The translations under genes and the position numbers were made by a program. Shown piece by piece: positions 52,130 to 60,963 of a stretch of DNA of 64,000 bases. This DNA comes from Halogranum amylolyticum (GTDB lineage: Archaea; Halobacteriota; Halobacteria; Halobacteriales; Haloferacaceae). The notes under the pieces were generated by a model. The model ran no database searches and was not told where the DNA came from. It saw only the letters and a program-made list of their open reading frames with translations. The DNA is taken from assembly GCF_900110465.1 (NCBI RefSeq), contig NZ_FODV01000001.1:248001-312000 (forward strand). The letters run 5' to 3'. Each line of letters starts with the position of its first letter. The stretch's first letter is position 1.

Positions 52130-54277
52130 ATGGTACGAGACCGAACGGGTCACAGCTCCCTGAGTCGACGGACCCTCCTCGGGTCGGTCGGACTCACGTG
52201 CCTCTCTGCGGTTGCCGGCAGCTCCGTCGTGGCGGCGGCGGAATCCGACTACGGTACTGTCGTAGATATCGAGGAGGCGGGTGCGGACAGCGGCGGTGAG
52301 GACCCCATCGACGACGTCTTCGACGACGTCAAAGGCGACGACACCCTCGTGACGTTCCCCCCGGGGACGTACAAGGCGAACAGGCTCATCATCTACGGGT
52401 TGACGAACTTCGCGATGGTCGGCGAGGGCGACGTGACCCTCGTACCGGGAGAGAACTACGATACCGACCTCTGGCTGGCGGGCGCGGAAACGCGAGACGT
52501 TCGCATCGAGAACTTCACGTTCGACCACCGGGGCGACGACGTCACTCCCAAGGTCGACATCGGCGTCGAGGACGGGCTCGTCGTGCGCGACGTCACGAAG
52601 GTCGGAAGCCACGACGCAGGCGGTCCGTCGACCGCGCTGGACATCTATGGCGGCGGGTCGGCGCTGCTCGAACGGTTCGTCGCCACCGACGGCGGCAAGT
52701 CGGTCGGGGTCTACGCGGGCGGCGACGGGTCGTTGACCGTCCGTGACTGTCGTATCGAGCGGTTCGACGACAACGGCCTCTACGTGTCGAACCTCGGCGG
52801 GTCAGTGACGGTCGACGGCGGGACGTACCGCAACAACAACGTCTCACAGATCCGGGTCGGGAGTCCGAACACGGTCGTTCGCGACGCCGACATCGCGGTC
52901 GACGAACCGCTCCCCGTCGCCGGCGACGACGTGCGCAACATGCGCGGCGTCCGTATCGCCGACGGCCCCGGTCCCGTCTCCATCGAGAACTGCGACATCA
53001 CGATGAAGAACAGCGAGGGGACGGGTGCAATCGTCGGTGCGTACTCCGGCGGCTCGTTCACCGTGACGGACACGCGCATCCACGTCGGCGCCGACTACAC
53101 GACGATCGGCTCCGACGGCTCCCGGACGAGTTACGCAGTGTTCGTCGACGACGCGACCACGACTGACCCCGGCACGCGGACGTTCGACGGCGTCTCGGTC
53201 ACCGGGGGCGGGACCTACCGCAGCGCGATGCGATTCCGGCGGGACGGCAACACGATCAGGAACTGCTGTATCGAGCAGTCGGGCACCGGTCGCGACGGGA
53301 TCGTTTTCGAATCGTCGACGGACAACGTCGTGATCGACTCGACGATCGACGTCACCGACGACCCCGTCCGCGAGATCGAGGGGTCGTCGGTCGCGACGGA
53401 CGGCATCGCCACGTCCGGGAGCTGTCCGCTCCCGTCGAACGCCGGCGGCGACGACGGCGACGACGGTGTCGAACCCGGCGACGAGTTCCCCGGCGAGACC
53501 GGGTCGGTGCGGACCGACCAGGCGAACCGCGGAGAGTGGCACTCGGTGAGCCTTCAGGGGGGTTACGACGACCCGGTCGCCGTCGCCACGCCCCTGTCGT
53601 CGGAGGGGCCCCACCCGTGTGACGTCCGCCTCCAGAACGTCGGGAGCGACGGGTTCGACTTCCAACTCGAGGAGTGGCTGTATCTCGACGGCGACCACTG
53701 GACGGAGACGGCCCACTACCTCGTGCTCGACGGCGACGTCACCTCTCTCGGCGGTCTGCCGGCGACGGTCGGCACGGTCGACACGAACCACCGATTCAGC
53801 GACGTGGCGTTCGAGCAGTCCTTCGGGACGACGCCGGTCGTCCTCTCGCAGTCGCAGACGTGCGTTGGATCCGACCCCATCGTCACGCGACCGGCGAACG
53901 TCTCCGCGGAGGGGTTCGACGTCCGCGTCCAGGAGGAGGACGGCGAGGAGCACGGCGGCTACCACTACGTCGAGACGGTCGGCTACGTCGCCGTCGAACC
54001 CGGCACCGGGACGGTCGACGGCCGCGAGTTCGAGGTCGGGCGGACGCCCGAGGCGGTCGACGAGGACTGGTACACGATCGAGTTCGAGAACGACTACGAG
54101 GAACCGCGGTTCCTCGCGGACGTCCAGACGTACAACGGCTGGAACTCGGTCGTCGTCCGCTACCGGAACCTGACGAGCGACAGCGTCGAAGTGCGTCTCC
54201 AGGAGGAACAGAGCGAGGACGCCGAGACGGGACACGACAACGAACGGCTGGGCTTCGTCGTCGTCGAGAGCGCCTGA
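52130..54277 (+). CDS. Tat-exported right-handed beta-helix protein with three C-terminal repeats
   Basis: 715 residues beginning with a Tat signal (SLSRRTLLGSVGLTCLSAVAG; twin Arg). A parallel beta-helix domain covers about residues 45-440 (GTYKANRLIIYGLTNFAMVG; IDVTDDPVREIEG). After an Asp/Gly linker come three repeats of about 75-85 residues: HSVSLQGGYDDPVAVAT onwards, FSDVAFEQSFGTTPVVLSQ onwards and YTIEFENDYEEPRFLADVQ onwards, each with R/E-rich LQE(E) ends. These resemble H-type lectin domains. It is likely an extracellular carbohydrate-binding or -acting protein, adjacent to fructan enzymes. Confidence 0.88.
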   Translation: MVRDRTGHSSLSRRTLLGSVGLTCLSAVAGSSVVAAAESDYGTVVDIEEAGADSGGEDPIDDVFDDVKGDDTLVTFPPGTYKANRLIIYGLTNFAMVGEGDVTLVPGENYDTDLWLAGAETRDVRIENFTFDHRGDDVTPKVDIGVEDGLVVRDVTKVGSHDAGGPSTALDIYGGGSALLERFVATDGGKSVGVYAGGDGSLTVRDCRIERFDDNGLYVSNLGGSVTVDGGTYRNNNVSQIRVGSPNTVVRDADIAVDEPLPVAGDDVRNMRGVRIADGPGPVSIENCDITMKNSEGTGAIVGAYSGGSFTVTDTRIHVGADYTTIGSDGSRTSYAVFVDDATTTDPGTRTFDGVSVTGGGTYRSAMRFRRDGNTIRNCCIEQSGTGRDGIVFESSTDNVVIDSTIDVTDDPVREIEGSSVATDGIATSGSCPLPSNAGGDDGDDGVEPGDEFPGETGSVRTDQANRGEWHSVSLQGGYDDPVAVATPLSSEGPHPCDVRLQNVGSDGFDFQLEEWLYLDGDHWTETAHYLVLDGDVTSLGGLPATVGTVDTNHRFSDVAFEQSFGTTPVVLSQSQTCVGSDPIVTRPANVSAEGFDVRVQEEDGEEHGGYHYVETVGYVAVEPGTGTVDGREFEVGRTPEAVDEDWYTIEFENDYEEPRFLADVQTYNGWNSVVVRYRNLTSDSVEVRLQEEQSEDAETGHDNERLGFVVVESA

Positions 54278-54418
54278 GACGGACGGCGTTCGAGTGTCGA
54301 CGGCGGGCGTGAGGCGAGGCCAGTGGTCCGCGCTGCCGTGTCGCACGCGCCACGCGATCGCACACAGAAGCACAGTTCTGCAACGGTTTATCTCCTCTTT
54401 TCGCGTCTCTATCGGTCG

Positions 54419-55090
54419 ATGACGACACGACACAGCGGGAGCAGACGAGCGTTTCTCGGCACCGGGGCGGTGCTTGCGGTCGGGGCGATCGCGGGTTGTC
54501 TCGGGCGAGGGTTCGGCGACGACGTCGCGGAGTCGACTGCCGAGTCGTTCCCCTCCGACGACGTTCGGTCGATCGAGGTGCGGAACGCCGTCGGCCGCGT
54601 GAGCGTCCGCGGAACCGCGACGGACGCGGTGGCGGTTCGGATCGACAAGCGGTCGCAGACCGGACGGCGCGGGCTCGACGCCGTCACGGTCGGCACGACG
54701 CTCACTGAGGGCGTCCTTCGGATCGTCGCCTCGAACGTCGACGGCTACCTGTCGCTGACGTCGAGTCTGGGCACTATCGAAGCCACGGACGTGACGGGAC
54801 TCGACCACGTCTACACGGAGCTGAGCGAGGTGACGGTCGATCTGCTCGGGCTCCGCGGCGACGTCGACGTCGGCACCGGGATGGGGAGCGTCGCCGTCGG
54901 CGTCGCCGACGACCTGGACCTCGACCTGCTCGCGGAGTCGGGCGGACGCGTCTCGTCGAACCTCGCGCTCTCGGGGCTGCGGGCCGACCGAAGCGCGGTC
55001 TCGGGACAACTCAACCGCGGCGGCTCCCGGCTCCGCGTCTTCAGCGAGATGGGCGAGGTCGACCTCCGCGCGATCCAGCGAACGACGTGA
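54419..55090 (+). CDS. Tat lipoprotein with beta-helix-like (DUF4097-type) repeats
   Basis: The 223-residue protein starts with a Tat lipoprotein signal: SRRAFLGTGAVLAVGAIAG then Cys in the lipobox AIAGC. The mature part is an acidic beta-solenoid-like domain (IEVRNAVGRVSVRGTATDAV; GTIEATDVTGLDHVYTEL; DVDVGTGMGSVAVGVAD), a DUF4097-type adhesin fold. TTTATC at 54387-54392 about 27-32 bases upstream suggests a leaderless message. It sits outside the cell, anchored by lipid. Function unknown. Confidence 0.82.
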   Translation: MTTRHSGSRRAFLGTGAVLAVGAIAGCLGRGFGDDVAESTAESFPSDDVRSIEVRNAVGRVSVRGTATDAVAVRIDKRSQTGRRGLDAVTVGTTLTEGVLRIVASNVDGYLSLTSSLGTIEATDVTGLDHVYTELSEVTVDLLGLRGDVDVGTGMGSVAVGVADDLDLDLLAESGGRVSSNLALSGLRADRSAVSGQLNRGGSRLRVFSEMGEVDLRAIQRTT

Positions 55091-55141
55091 GCGAGGCCGT
55101 CGCTCGTCACGCAGAGAACGACGACGAGAACAGGGACGGAC

Positions 55142-55468
55142 TCAGACGACGTCGCTGACCGGGAGTTCGGTGAAGTCGTCGCCGTCCTTGACGGACTCGA
55201 CGAGCACCTCCGCGACGCGGACGGCGTCGTCGGGATCGCGGAACGAGTCGCCGAGACCCGCCTCCCGTTTCGTCCACTCTGCGTCCGTCTCCTCGCGGGT
55301 GAACACGTCGACCCACCAGTAGACCTGCAGATGGCGGGAGAACTCGGTGATCGAGACGCGGACGGTCGACGCCTCGTTCTCGTAGACGACGCGGCCGCCC
55401 TCGACCGTGTAGCACCACTCGCTCGGCAGGTCGAGGTCGTACGGATCGGTGTCGGCTTGCTTCGTCAT
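55142..55468 (-). CDS. Small acidic protein of unknown function
   Basis: About 108 residues from ATG 55468 (MTKQADTDPYDLDLPSEW); a start 18 bases upstream is open. The protein is beta-rich with Trp/Tyr strands (CYTVEGGRVVYENEASTVRVSI; HLQVYWWVDVFTR) and a C-terminal helix (DDAVRVAEVLVESVKD). It resembles small haloarchaeal DUFs without assigned function. No metal, membrane or catalytic motif is seen. It is convergent with the lipoprotein gene. Confidence 0.68.
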   Translation of the reverse strand: MTKQADTDPYDLDLPSEWCYTVEGGRVVYENEASTVRVSITEFSRHLQVYWWVDVFTREETDAEWTKREAGLGDSFRDPDDAVRVAEVLVESVKDGDDFTELPVSDVV

Positions 55469-55610
55469 CAGTTCGGTAGAGGGCACGCTTGCCTCCGGGT
55501 TAGTCCCCGACGGATAACCGTCTTTCCCTTCGAGAGTCCCCGAGCCGTGCGATCAGGTGTCGTGCCTCGTGGGCGCAAACGAGCCTCTTCCTCGTGGGCG
55601 CGAACGACCC

Positions 55611-55922
55611 CTACTCGTCGTCCGCGAGCGTTCGGATGGTCTCGTGAGTGCCGACGACCATCGCCGGGACGACGAGCATGAAGATGTGTTCCTCGATCGG
55701 AATGCCGAGGAACTCGACGCCCGTCCGCAGCGGGATGGCGAAGACGCCCACCTCCAGCGTGTACCAGTCCCAGAGGTAGGCGAAGGGGTAGAGGACGGCG
55801 ACGGTTCGAACCGCCTCCCGCCACACGTCGGCGTAGGAGACCAACACGAACGCGACGGTCCCCCAGAGCAGTTCAGTCGCCAGATACGTGTACGGGCCGA
55901 AGACGCCGATGTCGGGTACCAT
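55611..55922 (-). CDS. Lycopene cyclase-domain protein, half-size
   Basis: The 103-residue integral membrane protein has about three helices and the cyclase motif GIPIEEHIFMLVVPAM (PxEExxF). Preceding LYPFAYLWDWYTLEVGVFAI carries the conserved aromatic/Asp segment. Archaeal/bacterial CrtYc and CrtYd are such half-size chains that pair as a heterodimer or fuse. Its partner half is not in the window. The UbiA prenyltransferase gene lies 75 bases upstream on the same strand, so the two may share a carotenoid or quinone role. Confidence 0.8.
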   Translation of the reverse strand: MVPDIGVFGPYTYLATELLWGTVAFVLVSYADVWREAVRTVAVLYPFAYLWDWYTLEVGVFAIPLRTGVEFLGIPIEEHIFMLVVPAMVVGTHETIRTLADDE

Positions 55923-55997
55923 ACGCCGCGTTCGTCGCCGACGAGTAAAAACCTGTTAGCAGCGGGCCGGACGAAACGGTCGGGAGCTGCCGCCGAG

Positions 55998-56849
55998 TCA
56001 CGTCAGCGGCCGGAACCACACCGCGACGACGAGCAGGGCGAGGAAGACGTACGAGCCACGGATGAGGAGCATCGTGGCGAGTTCGTCGTCGCCACGGGCG
56101 GCGAAGGCGGCGACGACGCCGAAGACCAGCGGGGCGGCCACCGCACTCGGCGGGAACGCTCGGACGAGCACGAACCCGACGGCGGCGACGAGTCCGAGCG
56201 TCATGACCGCGAACGCCGTCGTCCGCGCCCGTCGTCGGCCGAGGACGACCGCGACGGTTCGTTTGTCGATAGAGCGGTCGTACTCGTAGTCCTTCGAGTC
56301 GTCGATGATCTTGATGCCCGAGAGGATAGTGACGAAGACGACGGCGAACGCCACCACCGAGGCCGACAGCGACTCCGCCTGGACGTAGTACCCCCCGACG
56401 AGCGCGAAGCCGATGCCGGTCGGGTAGCCCATCGTCGCCGTCACCGGGTTCATGTCGAGGTGTGGCGCGTGGAGGTAGCCGAACAGCCACCCCGGCAGGG
56501 TGAGCAGCGCGGCGACCGGCCCGACGAGTACGCCGACGGCGAGCAACCCGGTGAAGAACAGCGCCGTCGACCCCGCCAACGCGAATCGACAGCCGGCGGC
56601 CGTCAACGGGTGGTCGTCGTCCTCGCCGCGACCGTAGAAGTCGACGTAGCCGTCCTTGACGTGAGCCGTGTAGAGCGCCACGAACGCCGTCGCGACGTGG
56701 AGCAGCGCCAGTCCGGGGGCCGTCAGTCCGGCGAGGACTGCGCCGAACGCCGACGCGGCCACCGGCGGGAGCATGAACACCGGGTGGATCTGGGAGGCGA
56801 GCGCGCGGAGCGCGCCGCCGACGCCGGAGTCGTGGCGTGCGATGTGCAT
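55998..56849 (-). CDS. UbiA-family prenyltransferase
   Basis: The 283-residue membrane protein has about eight helices and the two Asp-rich motifs: KDGYVDFYGRGEDDDHPL in the first and IIDDSKDYEYDRSIDKRTVAV in the second. These bind Mg2+ and the prenyl diphosphate. The family includes lycopene elongase (bacterioruberin route), menaquinone and archaeal lipid enzymes. The half-cyclase neighbour favours a carotenoid elongase, but no CruF or CrtD lies nearby. The call is UbiA family only. Confidence 0.9.
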   Translation of the reverse strand: MHIARHDSGVGGALRALASQIHPVFMLPPVAASAFGAVLAGLTAPGLALLHVATAFVALYTAHVKDGYVDFYGRGEDDDHPLTAAGCRFALAGSTALFFTGLLAVGVLVGPVAALLTLPGWLFGYLHAPHLDMNPVTATMGYPTGIGFALVGGYYVQAESLSASVVAFAVVFVTILSGIKIIDDSKDYEYDRSIDKRTVAVVLGRRRARTTAFAVMTLGLVAAVGFVLVRAFPPSAVAAPLVFGVVAAFAARGDDELATMLLIRGSYVFLALLVVAVWFRPLT

Positions 56850-56998
56850 ACTAGTAGCAGCGTTCGCCAGTCACATAGACGTGTTCGCCAGTCGGCCCTA
56901 CCGCGTGGCGGAGGGCGGAGACGAGACGGTCGGGCGGTCTGTCAACGCGCTTTCCGAAAGCTTATCCACGCCACATGGTACCGTTCAGTCGACAGTCG

Positions 56999-58282
56999 AT
57001 GGTTTCGAGAGACACTGCAGGGACGGCACTGGTCGGCGGTGGCGTCGCCCTCTTCGTGGTGACGCTCCTCGTCAGCGCGGCGCTGGCACCGACGCTCGGT
57101 GCCGTCGCCGACGGCGACGAGTCGAGACAGACGCTCGTCGGGTCACAGGGCGGCGGTCCGGGGCTTCACGAGGACGGCAGCGTCTATCTCGTGTCGGGCG
57201 ACGAGATGGAGTGGCGGTTGGCCGACGCCGACAGCTACTTCGACGTGACGCAACTCGACAACGGGAGCGTGATGGCGGGGTTCATGGACAGCGGGTACAC
57301 CGACTGCGGCCCCTACGACTCGCCGTGCACCCGCACCGGGTTCCGTATCGTCGAACCCGGCGACGACCCCGAGGTCCTCGCGGAGTACAGCTTCCCGGTC
57401 CGCACGCGCAGCAACAGCGAGGTCCACGACGTCGAGAAGCTCTCCTCCGGCGAGTATCTCGTGACCGACATGGACGCCGAACGCGTGTTCACCGTGAAGG
57501 ACGGCGAGGTGACCTGGCAGTGGAACGCCAGCAGCTTCTACGAGGCCCCGCCCGACCCGACGCGGACCGACTGGCTCCACATCAACGACGTCGACGTCGT
57601 CGGCGAGAACCGGTATCTGGTCTCGGTCCGCAACGCGAACCAGCTGCTCGTCGTCGAACGCGGCGAGGGGAAGCACGACGCAGAGGTCGTCGAGGTGATA
57701 AACGAGGATCCGACCCCGAACGACGGCGACCGCCGTGGCGACCCCGCGTTGCTGGAGCGACAACACAACCCGCAGTGGCTCGGCGACGGCGCGGTGCTCG
57801 TCGCCGACAGCGAGAACGACCGCGTCGTCGAACTTCACCGCTCGAACGAGTCCGGCGAGTGGGAGATAGCGTGGTCGCTGTCGTCGGCCGAGGAGGTCGA
57901 CTTCCGCTGGCCGCGGGACGCCGACCGCCTCGAGAACGGCAACACGTTGATCACCGACTCGCTGAACAGTCGCATCGTCGAAGTCAACGAGTCGGGTGCG
58001 ACGGTCTGGAGCTACCAGACGCCGCTCGTCCCCTACGAGGCCGAACGCCTCCCCGAGGGCGAGACGGTCGGCGGACAGCGCTACGAGGCCGACGAGAACG
58101 CCGGCGAGACGAACGAGGTGCCCGTCCTCTCGCTGCTGCTTCGAGCGGCCAAGAGCAGCTACCCGCTCCCCTTCTGGCTCTCGGAGGTACACGTCCTCCT
58201 GACGCTCGTCTCTCTCGGGATGGTGCTGAGCGGCGGCGGCCTCTACCTCAGCGAGGTCGTCCGGCGGCGACGGCGGACGTAG
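56999..58282 (+). CDS. Arylsulfotransferase-like membrane beta-propeller protein
   Basis: About 427 residues from ATG 56999 (MVSRDTAGTALVGGG); an ATG at 56975 adds eight residues. An N-terminal membrane helix leads into an extracellular six-bladed propeller with HDVEKLSSGEYLVTD, WLHINDVDVVGENRYLVSVRN, QHNPQWLGDGAVLVADSEND and PRDADRLENGNTLITDSLNS. These are the repeats of the arylsulfotransferase (ASST) family. The helix at the C-terminus (VHVLLTLVSLGMVLSGGGLYL) anchors it. Whether it transfers sulfate is uncertain, since the catalytic His was not clearly seen. Confidence 0.78.
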   Translation: MVSRDTAGTALVGGGVALFVVTLLVSAALAPTLGAVADGDESRQTLVGSQGGGPGLHEDGSVYLVSGDEMEWRLADADSYFDVTQLDNGSVMAGFMDSGYTDCGPYDSPCTRTGFRIVEPGDDPEVLAEYSFPVRTRSNSEVHDVEKLSSGEYLVTDMDAERVFTVKDGEVTWQWNASSFYEAPPDPTRTDWLHINDVDVVGENRYLVSVRNANQLLVVERGEGKHDAEVVEVINEDPTPNDGDRRGDPALLERQHNPQWLGDGAVLVADSENDRVVELHRSNESGEWEIAWSLSSAEEVDFRWPRDADRLENGNTLITDSLNSRIVEVNESGATVWSYQTPLVPYEAERLPEGETVGGQRYEADENAGETNEVPVLSLLLRAAKSSYPLPFWLSEVHVLLTLVSLGMVLSGGGLYLSEVVRRRRRT

Positions 58283-58337
58283 CGACCGCCAACCCGCGGT
58301 TCGACGCGACGGGTCGACGCCGACACAGTCACCCACA

Positions 58338-59333
58338 TCACTCGTTGACCAACAGTAGTTTACCGGAGAACCCCCCGGACTCGCCCAGTCGATGCGCGTC
58401 GGCGACCTCGTCGAAGCCGAACCGGTCGTGGACGTGCGGTTCGATCGCGCCGTCGTCGACGAGCGCGGCGATGTCGGCGAGTTCCTCGCCGATTCGCTCC
58501 TGGCGGTCGCCGAGGAGGACGGGGAGGATGACGAGCACGACGCCCAACTCGAGGGAGTTTGCGTGCATCGCCGAGAGGTCCTGCGTCGAGCTCGACTCGG
58601 TCGTCACGACGGTGCCGAACGGCCGGACCGCCTCGAACGACGTCTGGAGGTGGTCGTCGCCGACCGGGTCGAAGACGGTGTCGAACCCGCCGTCGGTGAA
58701 CTCGTCGACGTAGCTCTCGACGTCGGTGTCGGTGTAGTCGACGGTCGCGTCCGCGCCGAGGTCGGCCGCCAGCGCGCGCTTCTCCTCGGTCGACCCCGTC
58801 GCGACGACGTTCGCACCCAGCCAGCGCGCGAGTTGGACGCCGACGTGGCCGACCCCGCCGCTGGCGCCGTAGACGAGCACGTCGTCGTCGATGTCGACCG
58901 TCGCCTCGTCGACCAGCATCTCCCACGCGGTGAGCGCGACGACCGGCAGCGCGGCGGCTTCTTCGAGCGACAGCGTCTCGGGTGCGTGTGCGAACGTCCC
59001 CGCGTGACCGACGACGAACTCCGCCAGCGCCCCCTGTCGGCCTGCGCCGCCGGGCATCCCGTACACTTCGTCGCCGGGGTCGAACCGGTCGACGTCGTCG
59101 CCGACGGCGTCGACGACGCCCGAGACGTCGCAGTGGAGCGTGGCGGGGAACGCCGGGGTGAAGTCGGGCAGATCGCCGCGGCGGATCTTGTAGTCGACCG
59201 GGTTGAGACTGCTCGCCGAGACGGCGACGCGGATCTCGTCGGCGGCCGGTTCGGGAACCTCGACCGTCTCCTCGGTGAAGACGTCCGGGTCGCCGTGCTC
59301 CTCGACAACGTAGGCGGTCATCTCCGATGGCAT
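58338..59333 (-). CDS. Zinc-independent quinone oxidoreductase (MDR superfamily)
   Basis: 331 residues from ATG 59333 (MPSEMTAYVVEEHGD); MTAYVV at 59321 is an alternative. It is a medium-chain reductase with VYGASGGVGHVGVQLARWLGANVVAT (NADP motif) and VSASSLNPVDYKIRRG. No structural zinc cluster (four Cys) is present, consistent with the quinone oxidoreductase group. It reduces quinones or enones with NADPH. It converges with the arylsulfotransferase-like gene. Confidence 0.88.
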   Translation of the reverse strand: MPSEMTAYVVEEHGDPDVFTEETVEVPEPAADEIRVAVSASSLNPVDYKIRRGDLPDFTPAFPATLHCDVSGVVDAVGDDVDRFDPGDEVYGMPGGAGRQGALAEFVVGHAGTFAHAPETLSLEEAAALPVVALTAWEMLVDEATVDIDDDVLVYGASGGVGHVGVQLARWLGANVVATGSTEEKRALAADLGADATVDYTDTDVESYVDEFTDGGFDTVFDPVGDDHLQTSFEAVRPFGTVVTTESSSTQDLSAMHANSLELGVVLVILPVLLGDRQERIGEELADIAALVDDGAIEPHVHDRFGFDEVADAHRLGESGGFSGKLLLVNE

Positions 59334-59504
59334 CTCGCCTCGACGTTGCGGCGAGAGCCACCAGTATGTGACGCCCGCGGCGAACGAGGGAGCGGCGCGT
59401 CGACGGTCACGGCCACGGTCGCCACCTCCCGTCTCTCGTCGCCGACTGGTCCCTCTCCCGCCGCCGACCGGGCCGCTTTTCCTCGCCCGCGGCGACGGTC
59501 GACC

Positions 59505-60113
59505 ATGAGCGACGACCCCGACCCGCTGTCGTGGGAGACGACGGGCACGGCCATCGACTACCGCTGTCCCGGGTTCGACGTTCGGCGGGACGACGTGCGA
59601 CTCCCCGACGGGACGGAGACGGACTACCACTACGTCGACGAGCCGCCGGCGGTCGTGATACTGCCGTTCGACGCCGACGGCGACGTCGTCGTCATCGAGG
59701 AGTGGCGGCAGGCTGTCGGCCGCGTCAACCGCGGGTTGCCGGCGGGGACGACCGAACCCGAAGACGGCGACCTGCGGGCGGCAGCCCACCGCGAACTCCG
59801 CGAGGAGACGGGGTACGAGGCCGCCGAGATGGAGCCGCTGACGACCGTCGAACCCGCAAACGGCATCGCCAATACGGTCCACCACTACTTCGTCGCCCGC
59901 GGCTGTGAACCGACGGGCGAACAGGAGCTCGACTTCAACGAGAGCATCCGTGTCGGGACGACCGACTACGAGCGTCTGCTGGCCGCCGTCGTCAGCGGCG
60001 AGAACGCCGACGATGAGGGTGACAGAGCCGAGGGTGGCGACGGAGACGCGAACGGCGTCGTCGACGGCCGGACCGCGGTCGGCGTGATGCGGTACGAGCT
60101 GACCGAGCGCTGA
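59505..60113 (+). CDS. Nudix hydrolase (ADP-ribose pyrophosphatase-like)
   Basis: The 202-residue protein has a Nudix box beginning GLPAGTTEPEDGDLRAAAHR and continuing ELREETGYEA, matching Gx5Ex7REUxEExGU, with Glu in REETG as metal ligands. The N-terminal segment (YHYVDEPPAVVILPFDADGDVVV) resembles ADP-ribose or CoA pyrophosphatases. The C-terminal 30 residues are an acidic Asp/Glu/Gly insertion plus a last helix. It cleaves a nucleoside diphosphate derivative; the exact substrate is not visible. Confidence 0.88.
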   Translation: MSDDPDPLSWETTGTAIDYRCPGFDVRRDDVRLPDGTETDYHYVDEPPAVVILPFDADGDVVVIEEWRQAVGRVNRGLPAGTTEPEDGDLRAAAHRELREETGYEAAEMEPLTTVEPANGIANTVHHYFVARGCEPTGEQELDFNESIRVGTTDYERLLAAVVSGENADDEGDRAEGGDGDANGVVDGRTAVGVMRYELTER

Positions 60114-60198
60114 GGCGCGTCGCCGAGACCGACGGAGTCCGTCGCCGCGGCTCTCCGCGGACGGAACCGATTTGACACCGGCGGCCCTGAGTGGTGGT

Positions 60199-60963
60199 AT
60201 GTCGAACGTCACGCAGTCCTCGAAACTGCGCGCCCTCGGGGTCGGCGTCGGTGCCGGACTCGCGGGCATCCTCGTCTCGTTGGTCCTCGTACTGGCAGTC
60301 GCGACCGGGATACAGCTCACCGGAGTCCAGCTCTCGGCCGTCGCGACCATCGTCGTGATGCTGTTCGTCAACCAGTATCTCTCGTTCGGCGGCGTCGCCC
60401 TCGGCTACCTGCAGTACCGCGGACTCTCGCTGGACTACATCGGCGTCCGCGTCCCGTCGCTTCGGGACCTCCTCGTCGTCTTCGGCGGCTATCTCGCCGC
60501 GTTCGGTCTCGTCACCGTCGCCGGCGTCGTGATCCAGGCGCTCGGCACCCCGACCGCCCAGAACACGACCGCCCAGATGGCTCAGGAGACGCCCGAGATC
60601 CTGTTCGTGCTCATCCCGGCGTCGTTCCTCATCATCGGTCCCGGCGAGGAGATTCTCTTCCGCGGCATCGTCCAGCGTCGCCTCCGCGAAGCGTTCAGCC
60701 CGGCGCCGGCGATCGTCATCTCGGCGACGCTGTTCGCCGTCATCCACTACGTCGCGCTCTCGGGGCCGTCGGCCGCCCGGTTCACCACCATCGCCATCCT
60801 GTTCTTCCCGAGTCTCGTCTTCGGTGCGGCCTACGAGTACACGAACAACATCGTCGTCCCGTCGCTCATCCACGGCGCGTACAACGCGACGCTGTTCTCG
60901 CTGCTCTACGTGGTGATCACCTACGGCCCAAGTATTGAACAGTCTGCGGCGATGCTGTTATGA
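60199..60963 (+). CDS. CPBP-family intramembrane metalloprotease (CAAX/Abi)
   Basis: 254 residues from ATG 60199; about seven membrane helices. The family motifs are GPGEEILFRGIVQRRL (EExxxR), FAVIHYVALSG and SLIHGAYNATLF, which supply Glu and His metal ligands. CPBP proteases cleave CAAX-type proteins or small peptides in the membrane. The gene overlaps the following hydrolase by 4 bases (ATGA), so they are co-expressed. Confidence 0.9.
   Translation: MSNVTQSSKLRALGVGVGAGLAGILVSLVLVLAVATGIQLTGVQLSAVATIVVMLFVNQYLSFGGVALGYLQYRGLSLDYIGVRVPSLRDLLVVFGGYLAAFGLVTVAGVVIQALGTPTAQNTTAQMAQETPEILFVLIPASFLIIGPGEEILFRGIVQRRLREAFSPAPAIVISATLFAVIHYVALSGPSAARFTTIAILFFPSLVFGAAYEYTNNIVVPSLIHGAYNATLFSLLYVVITYGPSIEQSAAMLL

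Noticed and set aside
52844..55009. 721-residue minus-strand frame opposite the beta-helix and lipoprotein genes
   Set aside because: It spans two real genes and their spacer on the other strand and shows typical shadow composition without domain motifs.
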